The translations under genes and the position numbers were made by a program. Positions 20,222-28,335 of a stretch of DNA of 64,000 bases are shown here, in pieces. The number at the start of each line of letters is the position of its first letter. Position 1 is the first letter of the stretch. Below the pieces are notes generated by a model, which was not told the DNA's origin, did no database searches, and worked only from the letters and a program-made list of their open reading frames with translations. The stretch comes from Roseomonas sp. GC11 (GTDB lineage Bacteria; Pseudomonadota; Alphaproteobacteria; Acetobacterales; Acetobacteraceae), in the NCBI RefSeq assembly GCF_024437745.1, contig NZ_JANFNY010000019.1, positions 1 to 64,000 of the forward strand. Direction: 5' to 3'.

Positions 20222-20288
20222 GAAGGCGGGTGCAGGGGACCCTGTCCCCTGTTGGGGGTGTTTGAGGGGGCAAAGCCCCCTCAAGACC
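20222..20288. repeat. intergenic repeat, type B, between convergent genes
   Basis: Contains GAAGGCGGGTGCAGGGGACC (20222-20241), a CAGGGGACcctGTCCCCTG hairpin, and GTTTGAGGGGGCAAAGCCCC (from 20260) forming TTGAGGGGGC-AAA-GCCCCCTCAA. The same order of elements recurs at 53726-53796. It lies between the convergent receptor and repA genes and probably terminates both. Confidence 0.6.
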
Positions 20289-20324
20289 ACCTGAGAGACA
20301 CGGGGACGGGAAGGGCCCCCCCGC

Positions 20325-21263
20325 TCAGACGGGAAGCTCGGCCTGCGGGCTGCCGGCGCGGAGATAGCGATAGCGGTAGGTCTTCGCGCGGCCGGAGCCG
20401 ATGATCTCCTCCGACCAGGAGACGAGGCCGCCCGCCTGCTGCATATCGCTGAGCGCCTGCCGGACTTCCTCGCGCAGCTTGACGCGCTGCTTGGTCGTCT
20501 CGGCCCTGTAGTCACGGCCGGCGAGGCTCGCGAGCAGTTCGACGTCGATCCAGCTATGGGCGGGCTGGGAGTCGATATAGGGCCACCAGCAGCGTGCATA
20601 ATCGCTCTTGAGCCGAAAATAGACATCCGCATCGACGGCGACGAGATGGCGTTCCTCCAGGGTGCGGCGCACCCACTCGCCATAGCTCACCGTCACCCGG
20701 CTATCGAGCTGGGCGCCCTCCCACTCGATCTTGCCGATCAGCGCATCCGACCAGCCGGCCCCGGCGAGGAGGCCGCGGGCCTCGGCTTTCATGAACTCCT
20801 CATGCGAGCCACGGAAGACGCGGATGGAGACGCGTTGAAGTTCCTGCAGCACGCGCAGGGCGGTCAGCAGATTCGTCACATGGACGCTCAGGCCCGAGGC
20901 CACCAGCAATTCCCGCCATGAGGTCTCGGTCTGGCACAGGATGATGCGCTGGCCGGCATCGGTCCTGGCTTCCACGCGGCGGGCCCGCAGGCGGAAGAGG
21001 GCGACCAGCATGTCGCGGTGCCGGGTGCCGAGTTCGCGGCCCGCCACCTCCACCACCGAATGCGGCGGGACGATGTAGATGCGCCGGAAGTTGGAATCCG
21101 TGTTGAGCGAATGCGTCCGCGCCGCGAAGGCGGAGGTGCGGGCGAGGCGGGAGGGCATGACGGCGGGTGCCCGGCGGCCGCGGGCATTCTGGCGGGTCTT
21201 TTCCAGCCGCGCCAGACGGCGGCGCTCGACCTCGCTCAGGTTCTTCGGGCCAACCTCGACCAT
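20325..21263 (-). CDS. repA: plasmid replication initiator, RepA-like
   Basis: 312 residues from the ATG at 21263; the frame extends to 21401, but that stretch is origin DNA with repeats. Central part: SNFRRIYIVPPHSVVEVAGR, RHRDMLVALFRLRARRVEAR and SGLSVHVTNLLTALRVLQEL, resembling the winged-helix core of plasmid RepA proteins (PF04796-like). The N-terminus is very basic (RRRLARLEKTRQNARGRR). Iterons, two DnaA boxes and an AT-rich segment lie directly upstream, which supports the assignment better than sequence similarity alone. Initiates replication by binding the iterons. Confidence 0.78.
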   Translation of the reverse strand: MVEVGPKNLSEVERRRLARLEKTRQNARGRRAPAVMPSRLARTSAFAARTHSLNTDSNFRRIYIVPPHSVVEVAGRELGTRHRDMLVALFRLRARRVEARTDAGQRIILCQTETSWRELLVASGLSVHVTNLLTALRVLQELQRVSIRVFRGSHEEFMKAEARGLLAGAGWSDALIGKIEWEGAQLDSRVTVSYGEWVRRTLEERHLVAVDADVYFRLKSDYARCWWPYIDSQPAHSWIDVELLASLAGRDYRAETTKQRVKLREEVRQALSDMQQAGGLVSWSEEIIGSGRAKTYRYRYLRAGSPQAELPV

Positions 21264-21268
21264 GTCAA

Positions 21269-21314
21269 AATGCCCCCGCGATTCCGCTTCGCGCCGGAAT
21301 GCCCCCGCGATTCC
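21269..21314. repeat. repA-proximal repeat pair
   Basis: AATGCCCCCGCGATTCC occurs twice, at 21269-21285 and 21298-21314, with a degenerate third copy at about 21362-21378 (AGTGCTCCGGTGATTCC). They share the AATGCCCC core with the complement of the iterons and overlap the repA promoter/leader, so they could serve RepA autoregulation. Confidence 0.65.
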
Positions 21315-21393
21315 CGATGGGGAGGAGCATAGACAGGAAATCCCGGCTGGGTATCCCCTAAAGTGCTCCGGTGATTCCCGGTGGGGCATCACT

Positions 21394-21415
21394 TTATCCA
21401 CAGGACCGTGGATAA
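21394..21415. promoter_or_regulatory. two inverted DnaA boxes
   Basis: TTATCCACA at 21394-21402 equals the consensus DnaA box. CGTGGATAA at 21407-21415 is its near-perfect complement (TTATCCACG). The opposed pair with a 4-base gap sits next to the iterons and supports DnaA-assisted origin opening. Confidence 0.75.
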
Positions 21416-21438
21416 GTTTCCCGGTCCAGTGAATCGCA

Positions 21439-21495
21439 GGGGCATTTTGCGTAAAAGCGGGGGCATTTTGCGTAGAAGCAGGGGCACTTTACCCC
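21439..21495 (+). repeat. three tandem iterons, 21-base period
   Basis: GGGGCATTTTGCGTAAAAGC starts at 21439, GGGGCATTTTGCGTAGAAGC at 21460 and GGGGCACTTTACCCC at 21481. The spacing is exactly 21 bases, two helical turns, as expected for RepA binding on one face of the DNA. The third copy is degenerate in its second half. Confidence 0.8.
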
Positions 21496-21703
21496 ATTAA
21501 GTCCCTGATAAAAAAATGCTTTTTACCCTTTAGACTTATATTATTAGACGAATCATAGACCCCAGGCTGTGGACACATTCTGTTGCGTGGAAGGCGTGGT
21601 GAAGCACCGGACAGTGGATGGCTGCCTGGGATAGGCCCCAAGCCTTCAGACCAGGGATCGCCAAAAGGTAGAACAGCCGCCAGGGAAGGGGCGCTCTGGG
21701 GCC

Positions 21704-21723
21704 AAAATGCCCCCGCTTTTACG
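21704..21723 (-). repeat. distal inverted iteron copy
   Basis: AAAATGCCCCCGCTTTTACG is the exact 20-base complement of 21450-21469, the junction of iterons 1 and 2. It lies about 240 bases away on the far side of the AT-rich segment, in opposite orientation. Confidence 0.7.
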
Positions 21724-21784
21724 GCTTACCAGGGAGGCCGCTGTCCCAGACCGGCAGACGTTCCAGGAAAATAAAATATATTTT

Positions 21785-22723
21785 TCAGTGTGATACGGTC
21801 AAAGCCTCATCCTGCGGCAAGGGCCGATACCCGGCAGCTATAGCCGGGCCGGATGCCGATGCACGGCTCAGAGCGGCACGATAGGCCGCCGGCGTCGTTC
21901 CCAAAGCCGCGCCAAACACCCGCGTCAAATGGCTCTGACTGGAAAAGCCACAGGCCGTGGCGATCTGGATGATGGGCATATCCCTGCGGAGCAGCGCGCG
22001 GGCACGCTCCAAACGGCGCCACTGGACCCATGCCTGTGGTGAAACGCCATGGCTGGCCCGGAACATGCGCTGAAAGTGAAAGGCGCTGAGCTTCGCCAGG
22101 GCCGCAAGCTCGTCCAGCCGGAGCGGCATATCCAGATGAGCCTCAATATACTCGCCGATACGCCGCCGCAGATGCGGGGCCAGGCCCCCTTTCAAGGCGG
22201 GCAGGGGCAGGCCCTGCGGCGATGCCATGGCCAAAGCCGCAAAGGTGGCTTCCGTGGCGGCCTCGTCCGCCGCGAGGGCATCGCCACGGGGCAAGGCCAA
22301 GGCCAGATGGCCCAGCGCGGCCGCCACCCGTGGCGCCTCCCCCAGGGAAAGTTCCGGCAGCACCATCAGCCGGGCATCGCGGTCGAAGGCCTCCGTATAG
22401 GCCCGGCGCAACCCGGCATCCGGCAGGTACAGGTGCACGAAGGCGAAGCGCGTGGTGATCTCCCAGTCCGAGACATGGCCCTGGGGCATGACACATACCG
22501 CCCCGGGACGGCCACGCCCGGCCTGCCGCCCCAGGCGGCGTGTACCCTCACCTCCCTGGATGTAGAGGCTCAGGGCATGCCCCTCCGGCCGCTCATAGGC
22601 GACCCGGTCCTGGCTGTTGCTCCAGATCGCCGCGGACCGGCCGAAGCCGAGTTCCATGGCGTGCAGCCTGCGGGCATTGGAGGCGGAGAGGATGGCCTGA
22701 ACAGTGAAGGGCTGGATCGGCAT
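21785..22723 (-). CDS. AraC-family transcriptional regulator
   Basis: 312 residues from the ATG at 22723; the frame is open 24 codons further, but those overlap the promoter of the divergent gene. N-terminal half: cupin-like effector domain (GAVCVMPQGHVSDWEI). C-terminal half: two AraC helix-turn-helix units, LRLDELAALAKLSAFHFQRM and then IQIATACGFSSQSHLTRVFG with the closing AALGTTPAAYR. Divergent from the EamA transporter across 110 bases and probably its regulator. It directly abuts the plasmid origin. Confidence 0.9.
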   Translation of the reverse strand: MPIQPFTVQAILSASNARRLHAMELGFGRSAAIWSNSQDRVAYERPEGHALSLYIQGGEGTRRLGRQAGRGRPGAVCVMPQGHVSDWEITTRFAFVHLYLPDAGLRRAYTEAFDRDARLMVLPELSLGEAPRVAAALGHLALALPRGDALAADEAATEATFAALAMASPQGLPLPALKGGLAPHLRRRIGEYIEAHLDMPLRLDELAALAKLSAFHFQRMFRASHGVSPQAWVQWRRLERARALLRRDMPIIQIATACGFSSQSHLTRVFGAALGTTPAAYRAALSRASASGPAIAAGYRPLPQDEALTVSH

Positions 22724-22833
22724 CAGCACGCGGTGAGGCTTGGAAGCACCAGGATGCGGCCGCGCCCCAGGGCGGGCAAGGATGATCCGCCGCAAGATCC
22801 TGCAAACGCCGCGCGGGCGGCGGTGCTATCGCC

Positions 22834-23730
22834 ATGGCTATGCAGAACGCGCTTCTCTTCCTGTCCACCGTGCTGATCTGGGGCAGCACATGGCTTGCCA
22901 TCACCTGGCAGGTCGGGCCGGTGCCGGTGCTGGTGTCGGTTTTCTACCGCTTCGCCAGCGCGGCGGTGATCCTCCTGGTGGTGCTGGCGGCGCTGCGGCG
23001 GCTGCCGCTGCCCGGATGGCGGCACCAGCCCTTCCTGCTGGCCCAGGCGCTGTGCCTGTTCAGCTGCAATTTCCTCTGCTTCTACAATGCGGCGGGCTAT
23101 CTGCCGTCCGGGCTGATCTCCGTCATCTTCTCGCTGGCGACGCTCTACAACGCCGTCAATGCCCGCCTGTTCTTTGGGGACAGGATCAGCCCCCGCACGG
23201 TGCTGGCGGCGCTGCTGGGCGTCTGCGGCGTGCTGCTGCTGTTCGGGCAGGATATCTTCATCCGCTTCGAGGCCGATACTCTGAAGGGCCTTGGGCTCGC
23301 CGCGCTGGGCACCCTGTTCTTCTCGCTCGGCAACATGGCCTCGCACCGCAACAGCGCCGCCGGCATCGCGCCCCTGACGGCCAATGCCTGGGGCATGGCC
23401 TATGGGGCGGTGGTGCTCCTCGCGCTGATCGGGCTGACCGGCACCCCCATGGTTGCCCCGCCCGATGCTGGCTATCTCGCCGCGCTGCTCTATCTCTCGG
23501 TCATCGGCTCGGTGGTGGGCTTCACCACCTATCTGATGCTCGTCTCGCGGATCGGCTCCTCGCGGGCGGCCTATACGACGGTGCTCTTCCCGGTCGTGGC
23601 CCTGTCGCTTTCCACCCTGTTCGAGGGGTATCGCTGGGGGATGCCGGCGCTCGCCGGGCTGGGGCTGACGCTGCTGGGGAATGTGGTGATCTTCTGGCGC
23701 GGGCCGCTGCCACGCCGCCCAGCCGCCTAG
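22834..23730 (+). CDS. EamA/DMT-superfamily transporter
   Basis: 298 residues, almost entirely hydrophobic, with ten predicted membrane helices arranged as two EamA repeats. The first starts LLFLSTVLIWGSTWLAI. The second, from about 150, starts GLGLAALGTLFFSLGNMASH and ends with the AYTTVLFPVVALSLSTLFEG motif typical of the family. Probably an inner-membrane exporter of amino acids or related metabolites. Divergent AraC gene upstream, dispersed repeat downstream. Confidence 0.9.
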   Translation: MAMQNALLFLSTVLIWGSTWLAITWQVGPVPVLVSVFYRFASAAVILLVVLAALRRLPLPGWRHQPFLLAQALCLFSCNFLCFYNAAGYLPSGLISVIFSLATLYNAVNARLFFGDRISPRTVLAALLGVCGVLLLFGQDIFIRFEADTLKGLGLAALGTLFFSLGNMASHRNSAAGIAPLTANAWGMAYGAVVLLALIGLTGTPMVAPPDAGYLAALLYLSVIGSVVGFTTYLMLVSRIGSSRAAYTTVLFPVVALSLSTLFEGYRWGMPALAGLGLTLLGNVVIFWRGPLPRRPAA

Positions 23731-23804
23731 CGGAGAGGACGCCTCAGAGACCGTTCGGACATGCAGGCCGCCCGTGACCTGAAGGAAACAGGCGCTTTCC
23801 AAAA

Positions 23805-23870
23805 GGGTTTCCAAAGGCCTCAGGCCTTTGGTGGGGAGAGTTTGAGAGGGGCAAAGCCCCTCTCAAGACC
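23805..23870 (-). repeat. intergenic double-hairpin repeat, type A (copy 1, inverse orientation)
   Basis: CCAAAGGCC-TCA-GGCCTTTGG (23811-23831) is followed by TTGAGAGGGGC-AAA-GCCCCTCTCAA (23842-23866). The same 60-odd bases recur at 34231, 37428 and 53658 in the other orientation. It lies between convergent genes and is a strong candidate bidirectional terminator. Confidence 0.75.
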
Positions 23871-23895
23871 GCTCAGCACATTGCCAGACAGACCC

Positions 23896-24864
23896 TCACT
23901 CCAGGCGGATATTGGCCTCCCGCACCACCCGGCCCAGCCGCTCGCGCTCGGAGGCGTAGAACTGGCCCATCGCCTCCGGCGTGCCGCCCAGGATATCGGC
24001 CCCGCTCTCGACGATCCGTTTCCGGGTTTCGGCTTCCGCGATCATGCCGTTCACCGCCGCGTTCACCTGCCCGATGATGTCGCGCGGCGTGCCGGCGGGG
24101 GCCATGAGGCCCCAGACGCTGGCCAGCTCGACGCCCTCGATCCCCCCCTCGCGGAAGGTCGGCACATCCGGCAGCGCGGCAGAGCGCCGCGCCGAACTCA
24201 CCGCGAGGGGCCGCACCCGCCCATCCTCGATATGGCCGCGCAAGGTGGGGATGGAGCCCATGTAGCTGTTGATCTGCCCGCTGATCAGGTCCGGCAGGGA
24301 CTGGGCGATGCCGCGATAGGGGATGTGGTTCAGCTGGATGCCGGCGCTGCGCTGCCACAATTCCAGGATCAGGTGGGACACCGTGCCGATGCCGGGGGAG
24401 CCAAAGGTCAGCTGGCCGCCGCGGGCGCGGGCGGCGGCGGTGAATTCGGCCAGGGTCTTCCAGGGCGCGTCCGCCCGCACCACCAGCACGGCGGAGCCGC
24501 TGGCGATGAGGGCCACCGGCATCAGGTCGCGGTCTGGGTCATAGGGCAGCTTCGGATAGGTCAGCGGGTTCAGCACGACATTGTCGGTCTGCGCCATCAC
24601 CAGCGTGTGGCCATCCGGCCGGCTCTTGGCCGTGGCGTCGAGCGCGAGATTGCCACCGGCGCCCGGCTTGTTCTCGATCACGATCGTCCAGCCCTGCGCC
24701 GCGGTCAGCCGCTCCGCCACCAGCCGGGCCAGGTTGTCCGTGCCGCCGCCCGGCGGGAAGGGGACGATGAGGCGCACCGGGCGGCTCGGGTAGCTCTGTG
24801 CGATCGCGGGGGCCGTGGCCATGCCGAGGCCCGCGGCCAGCAGGCCGCGCCGTGTCAGGCTCAT
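23896..24864 (-). CDS. Bug/TctC-family receptor, orphan
   Basis: 322 residues from the ATG at 24864; an upstream in-frame start would precede an already complete signal peptide (TRRGLLAAGLGMATAPAIAQ, paired arginines). Body: VPFPPGGGTDNLARLVAERL, VIENKPGAGGNLALDATAKS, LNHIPYRGIAQSLPDLISGQ. No partner permease nearby. Divergent from the MFS gene over about 250 bases, so receptor and MFS protein could respond to the same substrate, which is not identifiable. Confidence 0.9.
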   Translation of the reverse strand: MSLTRRGLLAAGLGMATAPAIAQSYPSRPVRLIVPFPPGGGTDNLARLVAERLTAAQGWTIVIENKPGAGGNLALDATAKSRPDGHTLVMAQTDNVVLNPLTYPKLPYDPDRDLMPVALIASGSAVLVVRADAPWKTLAEFTAAARARGGQLTFGSPGIGTVSHLILELWQRSAGIQLNHIPYRGIAQSLPDLISGQINSYMGSIPTLRGHIEDGRVRPLAVSSARRSAALPDVPTFREGGIEGVELASVWGLMAPAGTPRDIIGQVNAAVNGMIAEAETRKRIVESGADILGGTPEAMGQFYASERERLGRVVREANIRLE

Positions 24865-25071
24865 TTCGTGTTTCCTCCGGTTCTGGTTGCGCCCAGAGTG
24901 CGGGTGTTGCCCGGCCACGGGAAGGGCTTATCGGCCGGTGCGGGGTTCTCCTCCGCCGGGACGGGCGGTGGACAGGCGGGCCACGATCCTCATCATGGAT
25001 CCCGATGGAGCGGCGGCTGGCAGCGCCCTGCCGGCCGGCTCCACCCAAAATTCCCGGAGGAGAGACGCCCC

Positions 25072-25122
25072 ATGGCAACGGTAAACGCTTTGGCCCGGCC
25101 CAGGGCCAAGGCCCGGTCATGA
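25072..25122 (+). CDS. possible 16-residue leader peptide
   Basis: ATG at 25072 after GGAGGAGAGACGCCCC, an excellent ribosome binding site; encodes MATVNALARPRAKARS and stops at TGA 25120-25122, overlapping the MFS start codon (ATGA). The MFS gene itself has no good binding site of its own, so this frame probably provides translational coupling. Confidence 0.35.
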   Translation: MATVNALARPRAKARS

Positions 25123-26333
25123 ATCGTGTGGAACTGCTGGATTCCCGCGCGGCCTGGCTGCGCCTTGGCGTCCTGGTCGCGCTGTCCACCGTGGGCGGGG
25201 TGGGGATGTGGTCCGTGATTGTGGCGCTGCCCTATGTCCAGGCGGAGTTCGGCATTACCCGTGGCGCGGCATCGATGCCCTATACGCTGACCATGCTGGG
25301 CTTCGGGGCCGGTGGCATCCTGATGGGGCGGCTGACCGACCGCATGGGGCCGATGAAGCCTCTGCTGGGCGCCACGCTGGCGCTGGCGGCGGGATATCTG
25401 CTGGCGGGGCTCGCGCCGGGCATCGGCGTCTATACCCTGGCGCAGGGCCTGCTGATCGGGATGCTCGGCTCCTCCGCCGCCTTCGCGCCCCTGGTGGCCG
25501 AGGCCTCCCTGTGGTTCCGCCGGCGGCGTGGCATCGCGGTCGCGATCGCCGCTTCCGGGAACTACCTCGCGGGGGCGGTCTGGCCACCGCTCCTCAGCGG
25601 GCTCATCGGCGCTTACGGGTGGCGCACCGCCCATCTCATCGTTGGTGCCATCTGCCTGGTGACGATGGTGCCGCTGGCCCTGTTGCTGCGCGCGCGGGCT
25701 CCCGCGGGGCAGGGGGGGGCCACGGCGGGTGAGGCCGGCATGGCCGGGGCCTTTGGCCTCTCCCATGGCGGGCTGACGGCCGTGCTGGCCACTGCCGGGG
25801 TGGCCTGCTGTGTCGCCATGGCGATGCCGCAGGTCCATATCGTCGCCTATTGCGGCGACCTCGGCTATGGCGTCGCCCGGGGGGCGGACATGCTGTCGGT
25901 GATGCTGGCCTGTGGCATTGTGTCCCGCCTTGCCTCGGGCCTGATCGCTGACCGGATCGGCGGGCTCCGGACGCTGCTGCTCGGCTCCGTGCTGCAGGGC
26001 CTAGCGCTGTCGCTGTTCCTGTTCTTCGACGGATTGGCCTCGCTCTATGTGCTGTCGGCGCTCTTCGGGCTGGTGCAGGGCGGTATCGTCCCGTCCTATG
26101 CGGTCATCGTGCGGGAGAGCTTCCCGGCCGCCGAGGCGGGCACGCGGGTCGGGATCGTGCTCATGGCGACCCTGGCGGGGATGGCGCTCGGGGGATGGCT
26201 GTCCGGGGTGATCTTCGATGCCACCGGCAGCTACGCCGCCGCGTTTCTCAATGGCGTCCTGTGGAACATGGCGAATGTGCTGGTGGTGGTGGCGCTGTTG
26301 ATGCGCCGCCGCGCGCATCTTGCCCCGGCATGA
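25119..26333 (+). CDS. MFS transporter, monocarboxylate/oxalate-formate type
   Basis: 404 residues with twelve predicted helices. The family loop motif between helices 2 and 3 is GRLTDRMGPMKPLL, and the matching loop in the second half is SGLIADRIGGLRTLLLG. The first helix region GGVGMWSVIVALPYVQAEFG and the helix-5 stretch SGNYLAGAVWPPLLSGLIGA resemble the oxalate:formate antiporter-like/MCT group. The start at 25119 is chosen because it overlaps a leader frame with a strong binding site. Probably imports an organic acid. Divergent from a Bug receptor gene. Confidence 0.85.
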   Translation: MNRVELLDSRAAWLRLGVLVALSTVGGVGMWSVIVALPYVQAEFGITRGAASMPYTLTMLGFGAGGILMGRLTDRMGPMKPLLGATLALAAGYLLAGLAPGIGVYTLAQGLLIGMLGSSAAFAPLVAEASLWFRRRRGIAVAIAASGNYLAGAVWPPLLSGLIGAYGWRTAHLIVGAICLVTMVPLALLLRARAPAGQGGATAGEAGMAGAFGLSHGGLTAVLATAGVACCVAMAMPQVHIVAYCGDLGYGVARGADMLSVMLACGIVSRLASGLIADRIGGLRTLLLGSVLQGLALSLFLFFDGLASLYVLSALFGLVQGGIVPSYAVIVRESFPAAEAGTRVGIVLMATLAGMALGGWLSGVIFDATGSYAAAFLNGVLWNMANVLVVVALLMRRRAHLAPA

Positions 26334-26875
26334 CGCGCCTGTTGGCATTGGGGGAGCGCAAGACACCCCGCTTCAGCATGTCGGAGCGGGGCGTTGGCCG
26401 ATGCTGGGGGAGGAGATCCCTGGAATAAGGCGGGAGCTTTTACCCACGCGGTAAGCGGGGTTTACCGCGTGTTATATTTCACACGCGCCATGAAAATAAA
26501 AATCCAAAATATATAAATATTTTCTGAAAAATTTCTTATTAATGTAATAAAATATACGATTATATTTTTAATATAAAATAATTAATACGATCAATAAATC
26601 GAATAAAGCCATAAAGTTATTTTGTCGGATATGTCCGGCCGCACCTTGGCTGGCAACTCGCCGACAGGGGCAGGCTCTGCATGCTGAGAGGCTGGCTGGA
26701 AACTCATGCGGAACGACCGGGGTGCCTGAGTGGCGGATGAGGCCGGCCACCGGGCACTCCCCTGGCGGCGATGAGGAGAGGGGAGCGGGATAACCTTGAA
26801 GACCGCCGCCCTGTGTAGAGTCATCTTATGGTTTTTCATGAAAAACTTTAATAAGAAAGCGATACGCCGAGCCTG
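26334..26875. other. AT-rich island, no gene
   Basis: 540 bases without a supportable gene. A CCCCGCT/AGCGGGG stem at 26366-26391 may terminate the MFS gene. From about 26484 to 26620 the DNA is extremely AT-rich, unlike everything else here except the origin. It may be silenced acquired DNA, a promoter region for the Fic gene or a second replication/partition element. Confidence 0.55.
26445..26471. repeat. perfect 10-base inverted repeat
   Basis: CACGCGGTAA-gcggggt-TTACCGCGTG; both arms match fully, followed by a T-rich run (GTTATATTT). It could be a terminator or an operator. The inner half-sites GGTAA/TTACC recall the palindrome upstream of parA (18932-18945). Confidence 0.6.
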
Positions 26876-28099
26876 ATGAAGGTTTTTCCCATGAAGCGTG
26901 CCGACCTCGCGCCCGCGCTCATCGCCCGCCTGAAGCGCTATCCGGCGCCGTATGACAGCCATTACGGGGTTGTCCCGCTGCCGCCGCCCGCGGAGCCGCC
27001 AGCCATCCTGGGGCTCAGGGACCGCTATGAAACGGCCATCGGCGCCCTGGCCCGGCTGGAGGCGCTGGCCGCGGAGCTGGGGGATGGCTGGCTGGTCTCC
27101 CGCCTCCTGGCGCGGCGCGAGGCGGTCACCAGCTCCGCCATCGAGGGCACGAACAGCACCCTGGACGAACTCCTGCTCATCGAGGAGACGGCCGAGGAGG
27201 AGGCCGCCCCCCGCCAGCAGGCCGCCGGCCAGGTGCGGGACTACGCCCTGGCCCTGGAGCGCCTCATGCCCGAGGCCCGGCGGCTGGGCACGGCCATGTT
27301 CACGCGCGATCTCGTGTCACGCCTGCATGGGGCCGTCATGCAGGCCGATCCGGACTTCCCGGGCGTCCCGGGCCAGATCCGCGAAACGGTGGTCTGGATC
27401 GGCCCTCCGGGGTCCGGCATCGCCTATTCGACCTACAACCCCGCGCCGCCCGAAGACGTGCCTGCCTGCCTGGAGGAGAGCCTGGCATACATGCGGGGGG
27501 AGGCCGATGCCCTGCTCCCCCCCAGCATCATCACCCGCATGGCGGTCGCCCATGCCCATTTCGAGGCGGTGCATCCCTTCACCGATGGCAATGGCCGCGT
27601 CGGCCGCCTGCTGCTGCCCTTGCTGATGGCGGCGGAGCGGCACATCCCGGTCTACCTCTCGCCCTATATCGAGGCCCATCGGCGGGACTACTACGATGCC
27701 CTGAAAGCGGCGCAGCAGCGGCTGGCATGGCAGGAGATGATCGGCTTCATCGCCAGTGCCATCACGGCCACGGTCGCGGAACTGGACGAGACCCGGAAGG
27801 CCCTGGCGCGGCTCCGGGCCATCTGGGAGGCGCGGCGCCGCTTCCGGGTGAACTCGGCCAGCCTGCGGGCGCTGGACATCCTGCCGAGCTATCCCGTCAT
27901 CACCACGGGGCGGCTCGCCGGCCTGCTCGGGGTGACATTCCCGGCGGCCTCCGCCGCGATCGGCCAGTTGCAGGAGGTGGGCATCCTGCGCGAGAGGACG
28001 GGCTATCAGCGGAACCGCATTTTCGCGGCCGAGGAGGTGCTCACGGTGATCAACCGGCCATTCGGCGAGGCGCCGGTCCTGCCAGGAGAGGCGGGGTAG
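26876..28099 (+). CDS. Fic-domain protein (class II, AMP-transferase type)
   Basis: 407 residues. The Fic active-site motif HPFTDGNGRVGR is fully canonical (His near 233). An N-terminal inhibitory motif SSAIEGTNS at about 86-94 ([S/T]xxxE) marks an auto-inhibited class II Fic protein. A Fic_N-like segment precedes it and a winged-helix-like C-terminal part follows (GRLAGLLGVTFPAASAAIGQ). Such proteins transfer AMP to hydroxyl side chains of target proteins; many are of unknown role. A second in-frame ATG lies 15 bases downstream. It stands beside an AT-rich island, consistent with acquisition. Confidence 0.9.
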   Translation: MKVFPMKRADLAPALIARLKRYPAPYDSHYGVVPLPPPAEPPAILGLRDRYETAIGALARLEALAAELGDGWLVSRLLARREAVTSSAIEGTNSTLDELLLIEETAEEEAAPRQQAAGQVRDYALALERLMPEARRLGTAMFTRDLVSRLHGAVMQADPDFPGVPGQIRETVVWIGPPGSGIAYSTYNPAPPEDVPACLEESLAYMRGEADALLPPSIITRMAVAHAHFEAVHPFTDGNGRVGRLLLPLLMAAERHIPVYLSPYIEAHRRDYYDALKAAQQRLAWQEMIGFIASAITATVAELDETRKALARLRAIWEARRRFRVNSASLRALDILPSYPVITTGRLAGLLGVTFPAASAAIGQLQEVGILRERTGYQRNRIFAAEEVLTVINRPFGEAPVLPGEAG

Positions 28100-28335
28100 C
28101 GCCCCGGCCGCCACAGGCCGCTCCTTTGGCCTGCCCCCTTAAAAGCGGATCGCCGCTGATGCGCGACGGGGAAGGGGGGACGCGGCGGGGCGATTGAGAA
28201 GGCGGGAGCAGAACACGCCGGAAGAGATCATGGCAAAACCGCGCCGGATCGAGGTTCCCGTGGCGCAGGGCATTCCTCTGGGCGGAGGATTCGCCCCTTG
28301 CTCAGCGACTTCCGGTGTAGCACTTCGCCGTGGCC

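Larger units (their letters stand above)
21264..21784. other. plasmid replication origin region (oriV)
   Basis: A 520-base gene-free region upstream of repA holding, in order: two repA-proximal inverted iteron-like copies, an opposed pair of DnaA boxes, three tandem iterons at 21-base spacing, an AT-rich stretch (21505-21556) suited to duplex opening, and a distal inverted iteron copy (21704-21723). This is the standard composition of an iteron-controlled theta-replicating plasmid origin. Confidence 0.8.

Noticed and set aside
21583-21774. 63-residue frame in the origin region
   Set aside because: It overlaps the distal iteron copy, has no family resemblance and lies in a functional non-coding region.
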